From: Austropuccinia psidii
Lineage: Eukaryota > Basidiomycota > Pucciniomycetes > Pucciniales > Sphaerophragmiaceae
Length of the DNA: 64,000 nucleotides
Assembly: GCA_023105745.1 (NCBI GenBank)
Contig: JALGQZ010000011.1
Coordinates: 29,510,612 to 29,574,611, forward strand
Direction of reading: 5' to 3'
The notes beneath the pieces are model-generated. The model had not been told where the DNA came from and ran no database searches. It saw only the letters and a list, made by a program, of their open reading frames with translations. How positions within the stretch are numbered: the stretch's first letter is position 1; each line of letters starts with the position of its first letter. Shown here piece after piece: positions 10,048-21,329 of the stretch. Position numbers and translations under genes: made by a program.

Positions 10048-12195
10048 ATCAGGAGCCAGCTATAACCCCTCAAGCAGCTCCCAGAAAGGTAATAGACTTT
10101 ATTATGGCAGAAGCCAACCAGGTACAGAAGGAAAAGGGTCAGTTGATGACTTCCAAACAACTAAAATAGGTCATTCTGATTCTTATAATACCATTTTACC
10201 TTCACAAAGAGCTGAAACCACCACAAGAAGCCTCAGTGGACATATACAAAGCCAGCCACAAAGCTTAAAACAATGCCCTGCAGTACAAGGAGTGCCAGAT
10301 CCTTGCAGATCTGTGGAAAAACTGCATGATTTCTTACCTGACTGTGAGAAAATTCCTTGGCAATTACAATACTTGCAAATTGCTCAATGGATGGCATCCA
10401 TTGATGGAGCAGAAAAACATGATGCTCTTGACACTAGAATGGAGGAGAAACAACCCTCCACCACCCAAGCAAGTACCAAAAACAGCCCCAGTGGCCAGCA
10501 GCAGCAATTCCAACGTAAAAAAAAAGCAGCCAAAAGCTCTAAACAAGGGAAAAGGAAAGGCACCAGCCACCAAGCCTTACAGCCAGGGCTACAGGTTTCA
10601 AAAATTCAACAGGATGCCATGGAAAATGTGTTCCAGATGGCCAGAACAATGATGAAATTACAGAAGAAAGAGGAGGCCAGATTAAAATATAAGAAATTAT
10701 TTCTGATATTTTTGATTCTATTCCAGAGTTGTATTAAGCTATAACTGATGTAAAAAGTCATCTTTCTGATAAAAATACATCAATTTGTGACAATTCTAAA
10801 ACACATAACTTTAGTCTGAGCCAAATCAATGAAGAATTGAATTGTTTTTAAAAAGTTTTCAGAACAATCAAAAATTCTAATAATGATAATTCTTTTGGCA
10901 ATAAGATAAATGAACAATCTGCCATTATTAAGGAATTGACAGACAAATATTCTAAATTAAATATTGATGACATTATTGAAACATGAATAAAACAAGCCAT
11001 AAATACTATCAAAGAGGATAATAAGAAAGCCCTTGATGATACCTCAAAATCATTTACTGAAGTAAAGACACATATTACTGCCTTGAAAAAGTGGTTTGAT
11101 ACATCAAAAGAGGAAATATCAAAATTAACAATAAAGTTAAATGAGGCTATCTCTGATAATACTAAACAAACAGAATTAGGGAATGAGCTGACATATAAAG
11201 AGGATGATCGTGAAAAGAATTTAATAGCCTCTATACAAAGCTTACAACATTAATTAAGAAATTCACAAATGTGTAACAACAGTAAAATGAATGATATTGA
11301 ACAACTACTAAACACCTTACCAAGAATGTCCACACCTCTGAATCAAAATGAGGGTACAGGGATACCCAATCCACAAGTATTGGATATTGAAAATTCTCAA
11401 TTAAAAAATGAATTATCTACTTCTTTTCATAACTTGGAACAATCAATTGGTCAAGCACTCTTGAAAGAAGTTCCAAAACTTAAGGAATGGCCTCACTTAA
11501 GTAGTGAAGGAGAATATGACCATATGGAATTCATAAGAGGTATTGACATGATCAAAGAAGACTTTGAATTACCAGACGGATTGGTAACAGCCAGTTTTAA
11601 CACCTTATTTACCAAATCAGCTCACAAATGGTATCTCAAATTGAGACAAGCACATGGACACCAAAGTTGGACTTGGTGGAAAACCCAAATTGTCAACAAA
11701 TGGGCCAATGATGCTTGGAGGTTTAAAGTGGAAACAGCCTTCAAATCTTCCAAATTTAATGCTGATAAAGACAAAGCTTTACCATAGTTTTTCCAACAAA
11801 AAGACAGATTAACAGCATTATATCCTGACATGTCAGAATTTATGATCCATAGAAAGATTCTGAGAAAATGTGGAGGTGACTTAGAGAATGCTGTCAAAAG
11901 CAGGACTACTGCCAAAATTGATTCTAGTAGGGTGAATCTCAAAACAAGGTTTAATACACCTTGGAAAGATTCTGTGGACAAAAACCCCAAACAAAATTCT
12001 AATAATGTTAAGTATAAATCTGCCAATACAGTCAGAAAGTGCCATATTTTCCAAAGAACCACCCACTTAGCCAATACATGTCCAAAAAGAGGGAAAATCA
12101 ATGAAATTGATATTGAAAAGGAACCTGATGTTGAGAAAGATGACATAATTGAACACATTTCAGATGATAAGTCATCCATATTTTCTGAATCTTAA
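10034..12195 (+). pseudogene. B-el gag, with stops and one shift
   Basis: The N-terminal part (10034 to about 10600) reads MPSNRSGASYNPSS and a basic, Gln/Ser-rich region. An indel near 10600 moves the frame to CHGKCVPDGQNNDEITEER. From about 10690 the frame is a decayed coiled coil with four stops, open again from 11269. Capsid motifs are WPHLSSEGEYDHMEFIRGID and WWKTQIVNKWANDAWRF (11269-11787), followed by TAG at 11785. The zinc knuckle reads KCHIFQRTTHLANTC, so its second cysteine is replaced by Phe. TAA at 12193 ends this part. All later pol pieces up to 14652 stay in the same frame. Confidence 0.75.
10048..10744 (+). pseudogene. B-el ORF1, second exon
   Basis: The frame entered by splicing (codons from 10050) encodes QEPAITPQAAPRKVIDFIMA and, after stops at 10167 and about 10260, KNCMISYLTVRKFLGNYNTC and a basic block NKGKGKAPATKPYSQGYRF. 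After an indel near 10600 it goes on as DAMENVFQMARTMMKLQKKE to TAA at 10744. The basic block and the FxMxRTxM tail align with ORF1 of C3-el (39668-40431). It overlaps gag in the +1 frame throughout. Function unknown. Confidence 0.6.
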
Positions 12196-12231
12196 AAAGA
12201 TATAGAAAATATCAATGCCACTTTCAACATC

Positions 12232-12612
12232 ATGGAATCTCATTCCCACTTGCCACAATTGAGCAATGGTCAACTTGATTTATCAAAAGTTCAAGATGCA
12301 CAACTTATCAAAACCAAACCAAACAGAGGGAAAGTTTATACAGCTGGTAACTCCTGTATAACAGAAGTGCTGATTACCAACAAGCCCATCAAACTTTTTC
12401 TTGCCCCAGGAGCCTTCTGCTCTTGTGTTGGAAAATCTTTTCTTAAAACTTGTGTACCAAATTTTGAAGACCAATGGTTGCCAGTTGATGGTATAGAATT
12501 CAATAGTGCAAGTAATCCAATGTAAGCATTAGGAATTTTTGAGACCTAATGCTTACATTGGGTCTCAACACACATTAATGGGAATTTAAGAATCACAGTT
12601 GAATTTGTTTTT
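12232..12612 (+). pseudogene. B-el protease region, active site lost
   Basis: The frame has KVYTAGNSCITEVLI and then KLFLAPGAFCSCVGKSFL where the other elements have DTGA or DSGA, so the catalytic Asp-Thr is Ala-Pro. Stops TAA at 12523 and TAA at 12547 lie on the two arms of a perfect 17-bp palindrome (12517-12561). The frame recovers by 12613, in register with RT. Confidence 0.8.
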
Positions 12613-14652
12613 ATGGAAAACTGCTCTAGTACCCATTTTATATTGGTAAATGACTATTTAATCATGTATGGGATAGATTTACATAACAAAAAAGACAGAT
12701 ACTTTACTATTAGAGACAATAAGCGTCAGAAATTTGCCTTTTTACCATTCAAAAGACAAATTACAGAAAATAAAGTATCACCAGTCAACTTACAATTGGG
12801 AAAATTCAAGTCTGAACAGTTGAAGGAGGCTGAAATAAGCCTTCATCTGACTGATAAACAAGAAAATGAACTTTCTTCCCTTTTGTATGACCACAGAGGA
12901 GAATTTGCTTCAGACAAAGAACCTCTTGGAGCAATTATTGGTCATGAAGGTGATATCATTCTTAATATTGAAAGACCTTATCCACCACTCTTGAGAAGAC
13001 CTACATACCCAGCAAGTCCCAAGTCAAGAGAAGCTCTGGAAACCCATATCAAAGAACTTCTAGACCTTGGTGTAATAAGAAAAGTTGGCCATAATGAAGA
13101 AATAGAAATAACTACACAAGGCATAGTGGCATGGCATAATGCAAAATCCAGAATGGTTGGAGACTTTAGATCTCTGAACACTTACACTGTTCCAGATAGG
13201 TACCCAATATCAAAAATCCAAATTTCCCTTACTCCAATATCTCAAGCAGTTTATATAGCCATTATGGATGCCTTTGAAGGATTCCATCAAAATGTGGTGA
13301 CACCAAGAGCAAGAAAATATTTGAGATTTATTGTTCATTTTGGAGTGTATCAATATTTAAGAATGCCCTTTGGTATCAAAAATGCACCTTCACACTTCCA
13401 AAGAATGATGAATGAAATCTTCCCTGAAGAACTTTCAGAGGGATTATTAATCATTTACATTGATTATCTTATTTTCTGTTCCAAGACTTGGGAAGATCAC
13501 ATGTACAGATTGTCCAGAGTTTTGACAAAAATTCAATCAGTAAACATGAAAATCTCCTTGAAGAAATTCCATTTTGGATTTAAAGAGCTTAAAGCACTAG
13601 GACATTTTGTATCTGGTTTGTCCCTTGGAATTGACAAAAACAAATTTGCAGCAGTATTGCTAAGACCCATGCCTCAGAACAAAAAGGAAATTCAGTCATT
13701 TTTAGGTTTTGCAGGATATTTCAGGCAATACATTGAAGATTTTGCATCCATAGCAAGACCAATTTATAAATTGTGTGACAAAGACAAGGTATTTGAAATG
13801 ACTGTTGACAGAGTCAAAGATTTTGAGTCTCTAAGAGAAGCCTTGACCACTACTCCACTCTTACTGATGCCAGACTTTAAATTGCCTTTTAAATTGTATA
13901 TTGATTCATCATGGGATGGAATGGGTGCTGCCCTTCACCAAGTTCAGATCATAAATGATAAACCTGTAGAAGGACCCATATGTTTCATATCCAGGCAAAG
14001 AAAACCAACTGAAGCCAGATATAAACCAAGTCAAATGGAATGTCTATGCCTTGTCTGGGCCTTGGAAAAATTGAACTACTTGTTAGAGGGATGTGCATTT
14101 GAGGTGATAACAGATTTTAGAGCTGTCAAATCACTTTTAAACCTTAAAACACCCAACAGATATATTCTCAGATGGCAAATAGCCATACAAGAATACAGAG
14201 GCAATATGACTATTTTTCATAAGGGTGGGAATATTCATAAGAATGCAGATGAACTAAGCAGATGGCCAGTACCAAATCATATTGATAATCCTGCTTATGT
14301 TCCAGCTGAAGCTTCACCACAGATCCCAATAGAAGGAATAAGTGTTACAGACTTGAACACCACCTTCTTTGAAGAATTAAGACACAGTTACACCCAAGAT
14401 AAGAATTGTAGCATCTTGTGCCAATTACTTAACAAATACTGTAATGACAACTCTCTCATACATGCCTTGGATGAAGTATGGAAGAAGTCTTATGATGAAG
14501 GAAGATTTCACCTACTGGATGGTATAATTTACCACAGGACCAAGCACACATGTGTCATGACAGTTGTAGGTAGGTCATTAATCAATCTTGTCCTAAAAGA
14601 ATTCCATGACAGCCCCTTTTCAGGACATCTGTCTGAAGACAGAACAATATGA
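12613..14652 (+). pseudogene. B-el reverse transcriptase, RNase H and start of integrase
   Basis: This is a 679-codon open frame. RT motifs: [41 protein letters not shown], and [12 protein letters not shown], where the YIDD box is YIDY, so one catalytic aspartate is lost. RNase H shows [40 protein letters not shown] and [10 protein letters not shown]. It ends in the His half of the integrase zinc site (YHRTKHT...FHDSPFSGH). The Cys pair and about 40 residues present in C3-el are missing, because the frame jumps at 14649-14652 into the core. Confidence 0.9.
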
Positions 14653-15257
14653 TAAAAATCCAAGAACCAAGCAGACCTTGGGAAATTGTCCATAGGGATT
14701 GGGTAACTGGCTTACCACCAGGAGGTGACAGAAGTTATAATGCTTTCCTAGTGATTGTGGACAGATTCAGTAAAACTTCAATCTTTTTACTATGTCACAA
14801 GGATGATACAGCCATGGATAAAGCTCTTCTGATATGGAATAGAGTAGCTTCATGGACTAGAATATTTACAAATATCATTAGTGATAGGGATCCCAAATTT
14901 ACTTCAGCACTATGGACCAATCTTCACCAATTATTTGGCACTAAGCTGTCTTTCTCTACAGCCTACCACCCACAAACTGATGGTCTGGCTGAAAGGATGA
15001 TCCAAACCTTAGAGGACATGGTAAGAAGATTTTGTGCATATGGCCTTGAATTCAAAGATTGTGATGTATTTACCCATGATTGGTGTACTCTGTTGCCAGC
15101 ACTGGAATTAGCATATAAAGCATCAATACATGCCAGTACCAATCAAACTCCTGCTATCCTAGAAAAAGGATGGAACCCCAAATTACCCCAAGATTCCTTG
15201 AGGAAAGATTTGATTGAAATACATCCCACAGCTGCTAGCTTCAAGGGAATACTATAA
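14649..15257 (+). pseudogene. B-el integrase catalytic core
   Basis: The 202-codon frame has Asp17 (HRDWVTGLP), Asp79 (SDRDPKF) and Glu115 (GLAERMIQ); 35 residues lie between the last two, the classic D,D(35)E spacing. The core is intact but lacks its zinc domain and is shifted relative to the RT frame. TAA at 15255 separates it from the C-terminal domain, which continues in the same frame. Integrase joins the cDNA to target DNA and makes the 5-bp duplication. Confidence 0.9.
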
Positions 15258-15775
15258 AAAGCTAGAAAGCATGAAGTAAGGTGCATGGAGGACTCTTTGG
15301 CATATGCTAAGGACAAATGGTATAAATCACATGCAACTCCAGATTTCAAAGTGGGGGACTTAGTTCTTGTATCCACCACTAACTTCAATAACATCAAAGG
15401 ATGTAAAAAGCTGAAAGACTCCTTTGCACGACCTTTTTTTATTAAGGCCCTCCATGGAGAAAATGCTGTTGAAGTAGAGGTATCTGAAGAACTTAGCAAT
15501 AAGCATCCTACATTTCCAGTGAGCTTGATAAAGCCATATAAATTTTGTGATGCTGAAAAATTCCCCAAGCTATACCTTCTGTTGAGCCATCTGGTAGTAA
15601 GAAAATCACCAAAGGACTCAAAGAAAGAAAGTTGAGAACCAACAAAGTAAGGGAATACCTTGTTAGGTACAGTGACCCAACTTGTGAATATGAATGATTT
15701 CCAGAAAAGGACATACCTGAAGCTACTAAACTCCTCAGAAGGTTCAGGCACACTAGAAATAAGAATATTACAAAG
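15258..15775 (+). pseudogene. B-el integrase C-terminal domain and chromodomain
   Basis: The frame 15285-15635 has FKVGDLVLVSTTNF and FPVSLIKPYKF. A shift near 15600 leads to a chromodomain frame reading REYLVRYSDP and LLRRFRHT, interrupted by TGA where the related elements have Trp (TGG). A G-to-A change explains that stop. Confidence 0.8.
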
Positions 15776-15787
15776 TAATATTCTTTT

Positions 15788-15802
15788 TTTAGGGGGAGGG
15801 AA
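15788..15802 (+). promoter_or_regulatory. B-el polypurine tract
   Basis: TTTAGGGGGAGGGAA directly precedes the LTR start TGTGAGCC at 15803, the expected position of the plus-strand primer. Confidence 0.85.
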
Positions 15803-17605
15803 TGTGAGCCTTAGAGGTATTTTTATATACCCAAAACACCACAAAAGATAAATTAAAATACAAATATAAATAAAAATAAATTTATTTATATTATAAGAAT
15901 AAAAATTGAAATATAAATACAAATTTATATTTAAAAATCAAAATTTAATTATAATTTAAAAACAAAATTACAATAAAATTTAAAATTATGAAAATTCATT
16001 TTTACTTGTAAAAATTAAGTAAAAATGAATTTCTAATAAGAATTATGACATTAAAATATTTTTGGTAAAAATTTATAAAAAATATATTTTAACTTTTTAT
16101 CCAATAAATAAGCATATAAAGTTTTTTCACTATTTGAGTCCTTATAAAAAATTAGGTGGGGTCACCTCTGAGTGAAATGTTTGTAACTCAACTCTGAATA
16201 AGCTTAAATTAAGTTTTCAGTATTTTCAATACAGAAATTGAAAATCCTCAAAACTTTAATTTAATTCACACCACATGTGGTGTTAACCATCAATTTTTGT
16301 GTTAAAACTGAGCTGTTGTGTTTATTTTAGAAGTTATGAGGAATTGAAGTATTTTCAATTGAACTCAATTGAAATGTCAGAATGTGTGCGCATATTACAT
16401 AAGTGAACTGTGATTTACATATGAGGTATCAATTATTACTATATTGTACTGTACAATTCAATTGAATTACATATGTAAATTACAAGTATAATACATGATG
16501 AGGAATTAAAGGAAAAAATAAATTGGGGGGGAAAGGAACTCTAGCTCTAAGGGGGAGCCATACCCCCAAAATCCTTTCTGACACGCGTGAGATGTCAAAA
16601 TTCATGCAAACGTTCATCACCTTTGGCCTGGAATTGAGTGACAGGGTCTGTGACTCAATTGATGATGAGGTTTTGATACCAACCAGGGCAGTTTTAACTG
16701 TTGCCAAGAGGGTAAAACTACCCTTAAGTTAAAGCAATGTTAGTGAAAACGGTTTTAACTGATTTCTAAACCTCCTACACACATTCTGACGTGTTTTGAA
16801 GGGTCTAAACCAGGTATTGCTATAGTAATGGCTGATTTAAGGATCTGAAATGGCTAAAATGGCAAAAAATGGCTTAAACCATCCCCTTTTTGGTCTAAAC
16901 CAGAGTTCAATGATGCAATAATTGGCTTTTCTGTTGTAAGACTGTTTTTCACGACTGACAAGAGGAAATTTTACTTTTGGAGTAAGAAAATTAATGGCTA
17001 TAAAAGAATGTCTTCTTTGCCCCACTTCTCTCTTCATGTTAGAATCTTTTCCTTTTATAATTGGTTTAAACACTGTTAAGCCAATCAATAAAAGATTCCA
17101 ACCACCTTTTTTAAATCATTTTAAACCTTTTAACCACGTGAAAAAAACATTATACTCATTGTTTGTAACTCTCATAATCATTTTTACCCCGGAACCACCC
17201 TAAAAGTGAATTAAAGCATCTTTCACCACTGTTAACTTTGTCACTTTGTTTAAAAATTCACTTGGGTCACTTTTGGGTGTGTTTTCTCTTCAATATTCTT
17301 TTTAAAGACTTTGTTCTTTAATTTATTGCTTGCAGCTCTTTTCTCAATTAATTCCAATTGAAATTGCTCTTGAAGAAATTCCTTTTGTAGCCTTAAATAT
17401 CTCTTGTAGAGTATTTTTGGATATTTTTTTTATTTTTGGTAATCAATAATCTTTATAATATTATTGTTTTATACTAATAAAATTGGCGTGGTTTCAATTA
17501 AAAATAATATTTCTTACACTTTTTAATTGATTTTTACCTTATACAAATTTTGAGGACAGGAAAAGTACTTGATTTTTAATCAAAGTTTCATATCCACACC
17601 TTAAA
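15803..17605 (+). repeat. B-el 3' LTR
   Basis: It starts TGTGAGCCTTAGAGG and ends TATCCACACCTTAAA, followed by the duplication ATCAT. It parallels the 5' LTR throughout, with small indels. Confidence 0.92.
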
Positions 17606-17610
17606 ATCAT

Positions 17611-18047
17611 TGTTATGGGGTATTCTCCCATGGTAACGCTTTATTTGCCAAACTGTGGGATTTTTTTTCAGTTCTACAATGGTACCTTATTTGGTATGGT
17701 TATCATTACATATGGCAAAGCTATGCCATGTACAAGACTTTTGTACATATGCGTGTGTTTGGGCAAAAAGCTGTATTGGGCTTGTTTGCCTCACCCCCAC
17801 TTTAAGTATCTCACACTAAAACTGTAGAAGTTAGATGAGAGTTGAATCATTTATTCACCCTAATTTGGCCTGGATTTGACCATAACTTCTGTAATACTGG
17901 TGTTAGCTCAGTTTGGCTTGTACCATTGGATAGCCTTGGCTGAGAGAGTCATTTGGCATACCCATTTGATGGGGTTAGGCCTCTTACTCTGAATTTCAGA
18001 TGAGAGGTTAAAATTAAGGTTTATGCTCAGCAAAAACGTTTAGCAGG
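17611..18047 (-). repeat. Family A LTR, second piece of A-el 5' LTR
   Basis: The sequence continues the LTR left at 7730 (TGTTATGGGGTATTCTCCCA matches the reverse complement of the solo LTRs) and is cut at 18047 by the solo LTR. It includes a segment matching the LTR at window position 1 onward. Confidence 0.9.
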
Positions 18048-19459
18048 TGTCAGCCTGTGACTCAAAACCAGAGCACAAGCATGACAGCCAAATACCATAA
18101 ACCAATGGTAAACCAGGATACCACCAAAGCATGGAGCTGACCCAAATTAACCCAAAAGGTATCAAAAAAAAGAGGAAAAACACATCTTTATACAAGTCCC
18201 ATTATCATAGGACAAAGAATAACAAAGTTATTCCTGCTCAAAGCTACTGCTGAGCATAAACCTTAATCTTAACCTCTCATCTGAAATCCAGAAGCAGAGG
18301 CTTAACCCCATCAAATGGGTATTCAAATTGAAGCTCTAAGTCAGGGCTATCTAATGGTACTAGTTGAACTGAGCTAGCACCAGAATTCTAGAAGTTATGA
18401 CCAAAATAAGGTCAAATCAGGGTGATTAAAATATTCACCTCTCATCTAACTTCTACAGTTTTAGTGTGAGATACCTAAAGTGGGGTCTCTTTGGAAAGAT
18501 AACAATCAGGGCTATCTAATGGTGCCATCCATTTCCTCATATCCTATCTAGAACAAAAGATATGGAGCAAACAAATTTCGTACAGTTTTTGAGCAAATCA
18601 TAAATGTGTACAAGAGAACTTGTACATGGCATAACTTTGCCATATTTAATGATGACAATAGCAAGCAAGGTACCATTGTGTAGATCACATCTAGGGCTAC
18701 ACAATGAACTAATTCTGAGCTCAATATTACAAAAACTCACAAAGCTATAGCAGATTTAAGGTTAAAATTCCTCAGTTTGGCCAATACAGCTTTGCAGTGG
18801 GATACTATCCCATAAGTATGATTATGAGGTGTAAAAAAACAAAGAAGCTTGATTATGCTTCAATACCTCATAGTTAAGTCAAATACAGAGGTATATACAG
18901 GTTCTGTACAGCTTCTGACGTGTCAGAAGCACCAAAACACACCTGTAAACTCCATTGGTAAAAAAAATTACCCTGTATAGGGTAAAGATTACTACTTGTG
19001 GTTCTAAAACCACATTTATACCCAATACCAGTCTGTATTGAGTGTATAAAACCACAAACCAGCCCACAGTAGTGAAAACTTTCACTCTGTGGGCGTGTTC
19101 AGAGGTAAACCACCTCCCACTACCCCAGAACAAGATGAAAGGAGGCTTTGCCTCACCATTAAGCAAATATAGCATCCTGTTCTTGATATTCTTATGTGGT
19201 GTAACTTCTTAAAAGAAGCTGTACCCTTAGAATTTAATAGGTTCTAATTACAAGTTTTAATTATTGTAGCGTTTGTTATTGTAAACCAACAGGCAAACAC
19301 TGCACCCAGGGCTATCAACAGCATCCACCATCACTAAATTATTTTAGTATAGCCCTTTTACTCATATTCTCACTTTGATATCATCATTATTTTTGTGTCA
19401 CACTCAGAGTTGTAGCTTGTATTATCATCTTGAGGCTATATCATAGAGTCACCCTGACA
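18048..19459 (+). mobile_element. Solo LTR, family A, inside an A LTR of opposite orientation
   Basis: It runs from TGTCAGCCTGTGACTC to ACCCTGACA, 1412 bp, with duplication GCAGG at 18043-18047 and 19460-19464. There is no internal region, so the element was reduced to one LTR by recombination. Its host is the 5' LTR of A-el, in the other direction. Confidence 0.95.
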
Positions 19460-19464
19460 GCAGG

Positions 19465-19656
19465 AATAACTTTTTTATTCTTTGTTCTATGATGATGGGA
19501 CTTGTATATTTAGAATAGGGTTAGTTTCCTCTTTCTTTTGATACCTTTTGAGCTGATTTGGCTCAGCTCCATGTTTCGGTGGTATCTTGGCTATACCATT
19601 GGTTTATGGTATATGGCTGTCATGCTTGTGCTCTGGCTTTGAGTCACAGGCTGACA
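19465..19656 (-). repeat. Family A LTR, last piece of A-el 5' LTR
   Basis: It continues AATAACTTTTTTATTCTTTG as in the LTR at 230-425 and ends GAGTCACAGGCTGACA, the outer end of A-el. The next bases belong to gag of C-el, which A-el interrupted. The first five (GTACT) are the expected target duplication; its partner would lie left of the window. Confidence 0.9.
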
Positions 19657-20541
19657 GTACTGAAGGTGGTCCTGTTCCTGTGGGGGCATCCCAAGGTACT
19701 GGAGTACCAACTCTAGCCCAGTCTAATCAGCCTGTCTCTCATCAGTCTGAATGAAGGCACCAGAATGCTTTGATGGGGCTCAACCCTTCAAAGTTAGAAG
19801 TTCCATTCAGTCTTGTCAATTGATATTTCATAATGATGTGGCAAATTTCTCTCAAGACAGAGCAAAAGGTCTCTATGCCACCTCATTTCTCAATGGCAGG
19901 GCTGGAAAATGTATTGATCCTTATATTTCCAACCTCACCAATCAAGATCCAAATTACCTTCTCAATTAATTGAAATTATTTGAATCTCAACTCTTCACTT
20001 TATTTGGGGACCCAAATGAAGTCAGAAAAAAGGTTGGCATGTATCATGATACATTGCTGATCTCAGAAGTTTGGTCTCAAGAATCAGGAATTGGGTTGAA
20101 AGAGCTCTCATTCATCATTTCTGTGAGGGATTTCCATCCAGGATTTGGTATCAATTGGCCTTCCATTCTTCAAGAATTGACTCTCTTTAAGACTTAATGG
20201 AAATTACCCTGGAGCTTGATACCAGGTACCATGAGAGGCAAAATGAAAAGAGTCATCATCAAGAGAAGAAGCCAGAAGCCTCAAAGTCAAATTATTCTCA
20301 TCCTCAATATTCTTCAAGCTCAAGTCAAAAGAAAAAGAAGAATTTTCAAAAGAGGGACAAGCCCAATTATTATTTGTTGAAGAAAGATTTCAAATTGAGG
20401 AATTCTGAAAAAGAAAGAGGAATTAAGGAGGGTTTATGTACCTATTGTGGTGGGAAGCATATTCTTGAGTCCTGTTTCAAAAGGCCTTGGAACAAGATTA
20501 CCCAACCATCAGGCAAATTTCACAGCCAGGGAAAAGCCTGA
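19657..20541 (+). pseudogene. C-el gag (5' truncated)
   Basis: Compared with gag of E-el (62663-63997), this copy keeps the acidic linker end, loses about 110 nt near 19752, has TAA at 19967-19969 within the capsid region, loses about 36 nt near 20030, and shifts frame again near 20197. Capsid words are SCQLIFHNDVANFSQD and LFGDPNEVRK. The distal part ends with LCTYCGGKHILESCF, a zinc knuckle with spacing CX2CX3HX4C (one shorter than usual), also found in E-el. It would assemble the particle and bind RNA. Confidence 0.85.
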
Positions 20542-21329
20542 GTGAGGATCATGTTGTGTTCAATGGTCTTCAATGTTTTTCATCCAGAGCATAATTTTGC
20601 ATTCTGGATACTGGTGTCAAGAATTCTCTTAAATTCTTTGTTTTTTCTTCTCTTTCTGATGTTTCTTACAATATTCCCATTGATTCTGGTGCTACCAACT
20701 CATTTATTGCAAAGCAGTTTGTTCACAAGTATTCTTTGACCATTTCAGAACTTCCAGAGATGATTCCCCTTGCCATTCTGGAATCCTCTGAGTCCCCTTC
20801 CTTATTTGTGACTCACCATGCCAAATATATGGTTGAGCTTCCTTCATTCCCAAGCTTTGAATGGGACTTTTTAGTCATTGATACTCCCAAGGGAGAAGTC
20901 CTCATATTGGCATTTGGCTTTCTCAATCATTTTCATCAATCTATTAATTTGAGGAAAGGGCTGATCATCTTTAATGCTGGTCATAAGGACTATTATTATC
21001 CTTCAAAATCTCTCAGTAATGACCTTTCTTCTACCAAATCATGTGCAGATCTGGTTGGTGATTCTAGAACACCATCATTTCCATCTTCTGTCCATATTCC
21101 CTGATTTTATTCCCATCAGTCATTACTATCATCTAGAGATAAAGTATTCAAAGAGATTCAAGATGTTGGAGAAGATAATTCTGTATCTTCACTTCATCTC
21201 TTCTTTGGTAATATGGACCTTCCTCCTTCATCTTATCATGACTTCCTTGAGGAGTTTTGGGATTAAGAGGAAGAGCCAGAAGAAACAGAAATCATGATGA
21301 ATGTTGTCCCTTCTGTTTATCACTAGTAT
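20542..21329 (+). pseudogene. C-el protease and linker
   Basis: The protease active site lies at 20682-20693 (DSGA in IPIDSGATNSFI). The same frame continues through 20736-21104 (VIDTPKGEVLILAFGFLNHF) with a TGA at 21102, TAA near 21267 and TAG near 21325, then runs into RT without a frame change. Upstream the gag-protease junction needs a shift. Confidence 0.75.

Larger units (their letters stand above)
7731..17605 (+). mobile_element. B-el: full-length Ty3/Gypsy chromovirus element, family B
   Basis: Two LTRs (7731-9563 and 15803-17605) flank a leader, ORF1/gag, pol with protease, RT, RNase H and integrase, and a purine tract. The 5-bp duplication ATCAT stands at 7726-7730 and 17606-17610. 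The insertion splits the 5' LTR of A-el. The coding region has in-frame stops, a broken protease and RT active site and a deletion in integrase, so it is dead. The LTRs differ visibly (roughly nine bases in ten match by eye), which says it is not recent. Confidence 0.95.
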
